Below the pieces are notes generated by a model that made no database searches, had not been told where the DNA came from, and worked only from the letters and a program-made list of their open reading frames with translations. This document shows positions 32,275 to 38,018 of a stretch of 38,018 nt of DNA, one piece after another. A program made the position numbers and the translations under genes. The stretch comes from Flavobacteriaceae bacterium UBA1682 (lineage in GTDB: Bacteria > Bacteroidota > Bacteroidia > Flavobacteriales > Flavobacteriaceae): NCBI GenBank assembly GCA_002320285.1, contig DCKE01000005.1, positions 451,499 to 489,516 on the forward strand, written 5' to 3'. How positions within the stretch are numbered: position 1 is the first letter of the stretch; each line of letters starts with the position of its first letter.

Positions 32275-33303
32275 CTACTCCATTTCCCCGCAGATCGCTT
32301 GTTCAAAAACCGTTTTGAAGTCGTGGTCGGCAACCTGCTGCCCCAATAAAAACATCAACTTAGTAATCGCTGCTTCCGTGGTGATATCCTTTCCGGAGAT
32401 CACTCCAATCTCTTTCATTTCTGTACTGGTTTCGTATTGTCCCATGTTGACGCTACCCCCTGAACATTGTGTCACATTGACTACCTTGAGTCCTTGTTTT
32501 ATCGCCTTATTCAAACACGATAAAAACCAAGTTTCCGTAGGAGCATTGCCTGAGCCGTAGGTTTCCAAAATCAACCCCTTTAAACTCGGAATACTCAATA
32601 TCGACTCAAACATCGACTGATTGATTCCCGGAAATAATTTTAAAATCATCACCCGAGTATCCATAGTTTTAAAAACGGCCAATTCCTTTGCGGCTTCGGT
32701 TTTCAACAGCAAGGCCTCATTAATTTTAAAATGTACTCCTGATTCTGCTAAATGTGGTACGTTTGGCGAAGTAAATGCATTAAACAATTCTGCACTAACT
32801 TTGGTGGTTCTATTGCCTCGATATAGTTTATACTCAAAATACAAACAAACCTCTTGAATTATCGGTTTCCCATTTTTTTGAATAGAGGCTACTTGAATCG
32901 CAGTGATTAGGTTTTCTTTAGCATCGGTTCTCAAATCTCCAATGGGCAATTGAGATCCGGTCAAAACTACTGGTTTTTGTAGGTTCTGCAACATAAAACT
33001 CAACGCTGAAGCCGAATACGACATCGTATCAGAACCGTGTAGTATTACAAAACCATCATATGCTTGATAATGCTTTTCGATGATCGTCACCATACTCACC
33101 CAATGCTCTGGACTCATATCGGACGAATCGATCGGTGTTTCAAAAGAATAGGTAGCGATGGTACAATCCAATAGATTTAATTCGGGTATACGCTCCAACA
33201 ATTGATCAAAATTAAACGCCTTTAAGGCACCTGTTGAAAAATCTTTGATCATTCCAATGGTACCACCCGTATAAATCAACAATATTGCCGGTTTTTTAGA
33301 CAT
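32275..33303 (-). CDS. ansA: Type I L-asparaginase
   Basis: The 342-residue cytoplasmic enzyme has both asparaginase signatures: IYTGGTIGMI with the nucleophilic Thr12, and ILHGSDTMSYSAS with the second catalytic Thr-Asp pair. Lys in the LRTDAKENL segment completes the set. It lacks a signal peptide, matching the cytosolic type I (AnsA) form. It hydrolyses asparagine to aspartate and ammonia. The ATG overlaps the stop of the upstream PlsC-like gene by 8 bases, so they form a two-gene unit. No link to pigment synthesis is visible. Confidence 0.93.
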   Translation of the reverse strand: MSKKPAILLIYTGGTIGMIKDFSTGALKAFNFDQLLERIPELNLLDCTIATYSFETPIDSSDMSPEHWVSMVTIIEKHYQAYDGFVILHGSDTMSYSASALSFMLQNLQKPVVLTGSQLPIGDLRTDAKENLITAIQVASIQKNGKPIIQEVCLYFEYKLYRGNRTTKVSAELFNAFTSPNVPHLAESGVHFKINEALLLKTEAAKELAVFKTMDTRVMILKLFPGINQSMFESILSIPSLKGLILETYGSGNAPTETWFLSCLNKAIKQGLKVVNVTQCSGGSVNMGQYETSTEMKEIGVISGKDITTEAAITKLMFLLGQQVADHDFKTVFEQAICGEME

Positions 33304-34429
33304 CCGTAAATTTTAGTTTATTGACAACTGGATTGGCGTACATCGCCAAAAATCCGTCTACGATAATTTTATTTTCTTTATCCACACGCAATTCCAAACG
33401 ACGTTCAAAAAGTTGCTTTTCCTTCAGCGTATATCTCGAGGCAAAGCGATCGGTATTAAACATAATATCGTAAGCAATATAATTGGTTGGCCACAATTTA
33501 TAGGTTCTCAGTATCGATTCATCTATAATTTGAGCTACCGCTTGAATTTGCTTGTTATTATTACAGGAATGATTTTTCACTTCTTCCAGCTCGCTATCCA
33601 ATACATCACCAACATGGATGTGGATTCGCTTTTTCTGTCCGAGTATACCACTGAGTAAGTTTACGAAATCTTCGTTTTTCTCTTTGATGTAGATTTCATC
33701 CTTTGCTTTTGCCAATAATTGTGGCATTTTTAGAGCATCTGTTGGATCGTATTCATACGAAATAGAAACTGGAACAATTTTAATTTTCTTAAAATAGTCC
33801 ATCAACTCCGGTTCATCAGAGGCCATTCCCAACATTTTCAACACACCTTGATGCGTAGAATCATTTCCGTCTTTGGTACGACCTTCGCGCTGTGCGATCC
33901 ATACCGAACGATTCTCTTCTTGTAATAAATGATAAATATACTCAGACATCAACTTTGAACTCACCAAGAGTTCTCGAGGAGGTAGTCCGCGTTTTACTAA
34001 GAAATTTCTATTGAGTTTGGAAAGTGCTAATAAAAAAGATTTTTGCACCAAATTATCCCCAACAGCTGAAGAAGTCATGATTAAACCATGATCTTTCAAA
34101 GCTACATTGAGTAATGAAGTATCCAATATAATATCTCTGTGATTTGAAATAAACAAATAAGAGGTATCTTTATCTAATTTATCAAAACCCGAGGTTGTAA
34201 GACCTTCCGAGCTTTTTTCCAAAACCTTTCTGACAGAATAATAAATAAACTGTTCTTGAAAATCCTGAATAGAATGAACGCCTTTAAGTCGTTCCATCCA
34301 TTCGGATTCTGGAGTATCTGGAAAAGTAAATCCCATCAACGCTTTCATCATTGGGTGATTTGCAACGCTTTGCAAAACGGCATTCACCTCAACATCATGA
34401 TAGTGACGAATTGAATCAAACTTTAACAT
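33296..34429 (-). CDS. PlsC-family glycerolipid acyltransferase
   Basis: The 377-residue protein has the acyltransferase HX4D motif in ISNHRDIILD and a second family block in REGRTKDGND, in place of the usual EGTRS. RNFLVKRG matches the intermediate GPAT/AGPAT block. Together these fit a glycerol-phosphate or 1-acylglycerol-phosphate acyltransferase of phospholipid synthesis. The family length is usually ~240; the extra N- and C-terminal parts are typical of the longer Bacteroidota form. It precedes ansA in an apparent operon. Specific substrate unknown. Confidence 0.87.
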   Translation of the reverse strand: MLKFDSIRHYHDVEVNAVLQSVANHPMMKALMGFTFPDTPESEWMERLKGVHSIQDFQEQFIYYSVRKVLEKSSEGLTTSGFDKLDKDTSYLFISNHRDIILDTSLLNVALKDHGLIMTSSAVGDNLVQKSFLLALSKLNRNFLVKRGLPPRELLVSSKLMSEYIYHLLQEENRSVWIAQREGRTKDGNDSTHQGVLKMLGMASDEPELMDYFKKIKIVPVSISYEYDPTDALKMPQLLAKAKDEIYIKEKNEDFVNLLSGILGQKKRIHIHVGDVLDSELEEVKNHSCNNNKQIQAVAQIIDESILRTYKLWPTNYIAYDIMFNTDRFASRYTLKEKQLFERRLELRVDKENKIIVDGFLAMYANPVVNKLKFTDV

Positions 34430-34497
34430 TATAGTGTTTATGTTTTAATAGTTGGCAAAAGAACGCAATTTTTAGGCAATTCTTGCGCAAATCTTTG

Positions 34498-35265
34498 TTA
34501 AATACCAAAAACAGCCTTTGAATTAGCTGTAGTGGTTTTTGCAACTTCCTCTATGGAAACGTTATATATGTCCGCAACCTTTTCAGCTACTTGTACAATA
34601 TAAGCACTTTCGTTTCTCTTTCCCCTGTAAGGAACCGGTGCAAGATACGGAGAATCCGTTTCTAGTACGATATGTTCCATCGAAATTTTATCCAGAAATT
34701 GATCTATCCTTCCGTTCTTAAAAGTAACTACCCCACCAATCCCCAATTTCATCTGTAGATCAATCGCTTGTAATGCCTGCTGTTCCGTTCCTGAAAAACA
34801 GTGAAAGATGCCCCTTAAATCCGTAGCTCTTTCAAGTTCAAGTATTTCAAACACCTCATCAAAAGCTTCACGACAATGAATATTAATCGGCAACTTATAT
34901 TTCTTAGCCAATTGAATCTGATATTGAAAGGCCTCTTGCTGAATTCCCAAGGTGCTTTTATCCCAGTACAAATCAACGCCAATCTCACCAATAGCCACAA
35001 ACGATCTGCGTTGCAATTCTGAAGCGACAAACGAGAGCTCTTCCTTATAATTTTCTTTTACACTCGTGGGATGTAAACCCATCATTAAATGTACATTTTG
35101 CGGATATAAAACCTCCAAATCGTACATAGCTTTCGCATAAGTAGAATCAATCGCCGGAATAAAAAAACGAGAAACACCTTGTTCTATCGCCTTTTTAATA
35201 ACGCGATCACGATCTTCTTCAAAAGAATCGGAATACAAATGGGTATGGGTGTCAGTCAAAATCAT
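34498..35265 (-). CDS. TatD-family metal-dependent hydrolase
   Basis: The 255-residue TIM-barrel hydrolase has all TatD metal ligands in view: DTHTHLYSD at the N-terminus, IGEIGVDLYW, INIHCREAF, IFHCFSGT and LETDSPYLAP. TatD proteins are 3'-5' DNases, also reported to act on D-aminoacyl-tRNA. It is transcribed divergently from the retropepsin-like gene across 89 bp; a minus-strand TAATTTTG box at 35321-35314 could be its -7 element. It lies 68 bp upstream of the PlsC-like gene on the same strand. Confidence 0.94.
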   Translation of the reverse strand: MILTDTHTHLYSDSFEEDRDRVIKKAIEQGVSRFFIPAIDSTYAKAMYDLEVLYPQNVHLMMGLHPTSVKENYKEELSFVASELQRRSFVAIGEIGVDLYWDKSTLGIQQEAFQYQIQLAKKYKLPINIHCREAFDEVFEILELERATDLRGIFHCFSGTEQQALQAIDLQMKLGIGGVVTFKNGRIDQFLDKISMEHIVLETDSPYLAPVPYRGKRNESAYIVQVAEKVADIYNVSIEEVAKTTTANSKAVFGI

Positions 35266-35354
35266 CGAGTCACTGTTTTTTGTTTAAAATAAATCTCTAC
35301 CTAGAATTCACTGCAAAATTACCGCATTTAAAGTTTTTAAGCTACTTTTGATTT

Positions 35355-35792
35355 ATGGAAAACCTACAAGAACTCTTATTAAAAGATGGTTATAGAAAAA
35401 TATCATTTACTGTTTCTAAAACACAACACCTCTTTTTAAAAGCCAAAATTAACGGCATCAGCGGCGATTTCATATTAGACACCGGTGCTTCCAATAGCTG
35501 TATTGATTTTAGCTTTATCGAGCATTTTGACATTCACGCATCCGCATCGAATACCAAAGCATCCGGCGCTGGAGCCAACGGTATGTTGACCCAGGTATCG
35601 TATCAAAACAAATTACAGCTGGGACGCTGGAAAAATACGACAGCCGATTTAGTACTGCTTGACTTATCTCATGTCAATATTGCCTTAAAACAATACAAGG
35701 CCAAAACGGTTCACGGGATTATCGGTGCCGATATCCTATTGCAAGGTGAAGCCATCATCGATTATAAAAATAAATATCTATTTTTAAAATAG
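35355..35792 (+). CDS. Retropepsin-like aspartic protease domain protein
   Basis: The 145-residue single-domain protein has the aspartic protease motif FILDTGASNSCIDF with Asp42-Thr43-Gly44, and the second family block HGIIGADIL near the C-terminus. It would dimerise, since only one catalytic Asp motif is present. There is no signal peptide, so it should be cytoplasmic. The substrate is unknown. A perfect TACTTTTG box at 35343-35350 ends just 4 bases before the ATG, which would mean a nearly leaderless message if used; no -33 box supports it. Confidence 0.87.
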   Translation: MENLQELLLKDGYRKISFTVSKTQHLFLKAKINGISGDFILDTGASNSCIDFSFIEHFDIHASASNTKASGAGANGMLTQVSYQNKLQLGRWKNTTADLVLLDLSHVNIALKQYKAKTVHGIIGADILLQGEAIIDYKNKYLFLK

Positions 35793-35794
35793 GC

Positions 35795-36361
35795 CTATCG
35801 TTTATACTCTTCTGCCACCTGTTCCAATTCCGTATACCATTCGGCCCCAAATTTACGAACCAAGGCCTCTTTGACAAACTTATAAACAGGGACTTCCAAT
35901 TCTTTTCCCAAAGAACAAGCATCGTCACAAATATTCCATTTGTGGTAATTCACCGCAGAAAAATCCGAGAATTCTCGTACACGAATGGGGTATAAATGAC
36001 AAGAAACGGGTTTCTTCCATTTAATTAAACCCTCATTATACGCTTGTTCAATACCACATAGTGCTGTGTCCTGATCAAAAATAACATATGCGCATTCCGC
36101 ACCATTGACTAGCGGAGTTTCAAAACCACCATCTTCTCCTATAATAGAAGTGCCCTGAGCTTCAATAGCCGCAATGCCCTCTGGTCGAAGAAAAGGCTTC
36201 ACCGTAGCATAAATATCTTGCATAATTTTTGTCTCTCCCTCCTCTAAAGGTGCTCCAGCAGTACCGTCCACACAACATTCTCCCTTACATGCCGACAGGT
36301 TGCACACAAAATCTCTCTCAAACAATTCTTCTGACACAATTGTTTTCCCTAATTGAAACAT
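35795..36361 (-). CDS. DUF3109 family Cys-rich protein
   Basis: The 188 residues match DUF3109 (a YkgJ-like Zn/Fe-S Cys-cluster family) found across Bacteroidota. Clusters are VCNLSACKGECCVDG near residues 20-35, then single Cys in AECAYVIF and ALCGIEQ, SCHLYPIRV and ICDDACSLG. The spaced Cys residues probably hold a metal or iron-sulfur cluster. No function is established. It converges with the retropepsin-like gene, with stops only 2 bp apart. A minus-strand TATTTTTG box at 36392-36385 is a possible -7 element. Confidence 0.9.
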   Translation of the reverse strand: MFQLGKTIVSEELFERDFVCNLSACKGECCVDGTAGAPLEEGETKIMQDIYATVKPFLRPEGIAAIEAQGTSIIGEDGGFETPLVNGAECAYVIFDQDTALCGIEQAYNEGLIKWKKPVSCHLYPIRVREFSDFSAVNYHKWNICDDACSLGKELEVPVYKFVKEALVRKFGAEWYTELEQVAEEYKR

Positions 36362-36511
36362 AGTATTCTAAATTAAAATGCCTGCAAAAATACAAACTTT
36401 ATTTGGTGTTTATTTCTTAAATAAGTCAAAAACCTATTCAAACTCACTATTTTAGATTGATTCTGAACTCGAATAACTCATTACAAGCAACGATTTAGAA
36501 ATATATTTCAC

Positions 36512-36519
36512 TAATTTTG
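36512..36519 (+). promoter_or_regulatory. Possible -7 box for the MarC gene
   Basis: TAATTTTG matches TAnnTTTG exactly and lies 32 bases before the ATG at 36552. No TTG is present at the -33 distance, only a TTTAG stretch, so support is partial. Confidence 0.35.
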
Positions 36520-36551
36520 CCTCATATCATATTCGTTCAAAAAATCCCCCA

Positions 36552-37127
36552 ATGGAATTAGATTTTAGAGAAATTATTACTACCGGAATGATCTTGTTTG
36601 CGGTAATTGACATTTTAGGAGCTATTCCAATTGTCGTAGAACTGCGTAGTCGAGTGGGCCATATCCAATCGGAAAAAGCTACGATCGTAGCAGCCATTAT
36701 CATGATTTCCTTTCTCTTTATCGGAAATGAAATCTTGAATTTAATCGGTATTGATGTCAACTCCTTCGCTGTTGCAGGGGCATTTGTATTATTTTTTCTG
36801 GCATTGGAAATGATACTTGGCATTCGTTTATACAAAGATGAAGCACCGAGCACTGCCTCCATAGTTCCACTAGCCTTTCCGCTGATAGCCGGAGCAGGCG
36901 TACTGACCACATTGCTATCGTTAAAATCTCAGTATCAAAACATCAACATCATTTTCGGAATCTTACTAAACATGATTTTTGTTTATATCGTTTTAAAAAT
37001 GTCTGGAAAAATTGAGAAGATCATTGGCGTTAATGGCCTAAGCGTCATTCGAAAAGTATTTGGAATCATTTTACTAGCTATTGCTGTTAAATTATTCGCC
37101 AGTAATGTTAAAGGCTTAATCAACTGA
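36552..37127 (+). CDS. MarC family integral membrane protein
   Basis: The 191-residue protein has six predicted TM segments with the family landmarks: DILGAIPIVVELRS in the first loop, GIDVNSFAVAGAFVLFFLALEM, and VPLAFPLIAGAGVLTTLLS (the conserved PLAxPxxAGPG-like stretch). MarC proteins were once linked to multiple antibiotic resistance, but that link is doubted and the transported molecule is unknown. Length matches the family. A two-TM miniprotein gene follows after 47 bp on the same strand. Confidence 0.92.
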   Translation: MELDFREIITTGMILFAVIDILGAIPIVVELRSRVGHIQSEKATIVAAIIMISFLFIGNEILNLIGIDVNSFAVAGAFVLFFLALEMILGIRLYKDEAPSTASIVPLAFPLIAGAGVLTTLLSLKSQYQNINIIFGILLNMIFVYIVLKMSGKIEKIIGVNGLSVIRKVFGIILLAIAVKLFASNVKGLIN

Positions 37128-37174
37128 TTTATTTTTAGTACTTTTCCACCTCCTATATTAATTACTTATATCAA

Positions 37175-37369
37175 ATGAAGATTTTTAGTTATATCGCGCT
37201 TCTTTTTGCTGCTGTTTTATTGGTAATCAACATCATATCATTAGACTTCAACAACCTATTTGAAGGAAAGAGCCTTATTGCATTGATTGGCATCATTGCT
37301 TTGCTATGTGCTGTTTGCGTTGTTCTGATTTTTAGAACTTCAAAACTAATTGACGAGAAGACCAAGTAA
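37175..37369 (+). CDS. Two-TM small membrane protein, unknown function
   Basis: The 64 residues make two hydrophobic helices (residues ~2-22 and ~36-53) with a short polar loop, ending in the basic/acidic tail RTSKLIDEKTK. No family is recognised. Its stop overlaps the next ATG as TAATG, so it is coupled to the FAD-protein gene. The clean coupling and hydrophobic pattern make it a real gene rather than chance. Confidence 0.75.
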   Translation: MKIFSYIALLFAAVLLVINIISLDFNNLFEGKSLIALIGIIALLCAVCVVLIFRTSKLIDEKTK

Positions 37370-37977
37370 TGGCCTACGATGCCCTGATCATTGGCGGTGG
37401 CGTTGCAGGATTTTCGTGTGCTCAGATTCTAGGATCTGCCCACGCAAAACCTTTTGTAACGCATAAAAAGATAGCCATAATTGCCCATCAAAAAGCCTCC
37501 ATGCTCCAAGACGCTGTTTTCTACAATGCCTATGGCGTAGCTGCAGGAAAGTTGGGCTCCGAACTTCTAGAGGAATCCAGATTACTTTTAGCAGAACACT
37601 ATCCGCAAATTGAACAAATCGAACATGAAAAGGTGGTATCGGTAGTTTCCCAAGGCAATAGTTTTGTGATTCAGACCAATAAAAACATCTATGAATCAAA
37701 GATTGTTGTTATTGCAGTAAATTCTAGCCACAGTTTTCAAATTGAAGGACTGATGGAATACGTAATCCCTCACGGTAAATCGTTGCCACAAAAGAACAGA
37801 ATCCAGCTTAAGAATCAAGATCAACTCGTAGCTGTTAATTTATATGTAGCAGGAACTCTAGCAGGCCATCGCAGCCAACTTTCGATAGCCGCTGGAAGTG
37901 GCGCAGCCGTAGCGACTGACATACTGACCCTATGGAATAACGGTATTGAAACACACAGCCATGATAGCATCAGGTAG
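37369..37977 (+). CDS. Short thioredoxin-reductase-like FAD protein
   Basis: The 202-residue protein begins ALIIGGGVAGFSCAQILG (FAD-binding GxGxxG) and ends with the family's second FAD block, LYVAGTLAGHRSQLSIAAGSGAAVATDIL. In thioredoxin reductases these flank an NADPH domain of ~120 residues containing CxxC; here that domain and the redox Cys pair are absent, and only one Cys (in the first helix) remains. The join between blocks is smooth, so this looks like a compact family rather than a broken gene. It may need a partner for electrons. It is coupled to the two-TM miniprotein gene. Confidence 0.82.
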   Translation: MAYDALIIGGGVAGFSCAQILGSAHAKPFVTHKKIAIIAHQKASMLQDAVFYNAYGVAAGKLGSELLEESRLLLAEHYPQIEQIEHEKVVSVVSQGNSFVIQTNKNIYESKIVVIAVNSSHSFQIEGLMEYVIPHGKSLPQKNRIQLKNQDQLVAVNLYVAGTLAGHRSQLSIAAGSGAAVATDILTLWNNGIETHSHDSIR

Positions 37978-38018
37978 TTAGATTAACATCCACCTAAAAT
38001 ATAAAAAAACTCGTTTGC

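Noticed and set aside
1..38018. Insertion sequence, prophage or integrative element
   Set aside because: No transposase, integrase, phage structural gene or flanking target duplication was seen.

Overview
The window is AT-rich DNA from a member of the Bacteroidota, most likely Flavobacteriaceae. Three things point there: TAnnTTTG-type -7 promoter motifs, flavobacterial families (DUF3109, MarC, type I asparaginase next to a PlsC-like protein and TatD), and an ammonia-lyase that closely resembles the tyrosine ammonia-lyase of Flavobacterium johnsoniae as I remember it. The genus cannot be fixed from sequence alone.

Layout. Positions 1-316 hold three copies of a ~110-bp tandem repeat, followed by a terminator and a minus-strand tRNA-Ser(GGA). 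A TauE/SafE-type permease gene follows (543-1331). From about 1.4 kb to 32.2 kb lies an essentially complete flexirubin-type pigment locus (aryl polyene ester of a dialkylresorcinol). Nearly all of it is on the minus strand, with genes touching or overlapping by a few bases. From 32.3 kb to the end are housekeeping genes: asparaginase, a PlsC-like acyltransferase, TatD, a retropepsin-like protein, DUF3109, MarC, a two-TM miniprotein and a short FAD protein.

How the pigment genes probably work together (inference from families and context). TAL (29294-30829) makes 4-coumarate from tyrosine. The PaaK-like ligase (1412-2722) would activate the aryl acid. Two ACPs carry the chain. Three intact KAS-I/II ketosynthases, one chain-length-factor-like KS without catalytic residues and one half-length KS without an active-site Cys would extend it. 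FabG and three hotdog dehydratase-like proteins would process it to a polyene, and a 4HBT thioesterase could edit or release chains. DarB and DarA make the dialkylresorcinol half. An LpxL-like acyltransferase, a BtrH-like protein and a lipoprotein of the C45 Ntn-hydrolase family are competing candidates for acyl transfer or ester formation. An MMPL-PlsC fusion, LolA, a LolB-like lipoprotein and an ABC-2 transporter suggest a dedicated export route to the outer membrane. A halogenase-like flavoprotein (30970-32214), transcribed divergently from TAL, is a tailoring candidate.

The locus looks like two or more minus-strand transcription units. Genes 28977 to 12723 run almost without gaps. A stand-alone outer-membrane beta-barrel gene with a strong terminator then interrupts, and a second unit starts at a recognisable promoter (11645-11676) and runs from 11608 to 1412. 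I saw no insertion sequence, prophage, CRISPR array or transposase. The flexirubin locus type is known. The less-described items are the half KS, the HTH-like/BtrH/ABC sub-block, the several acyl-transfer folds in one pathway, and the structured tandem repeats at the left edge.
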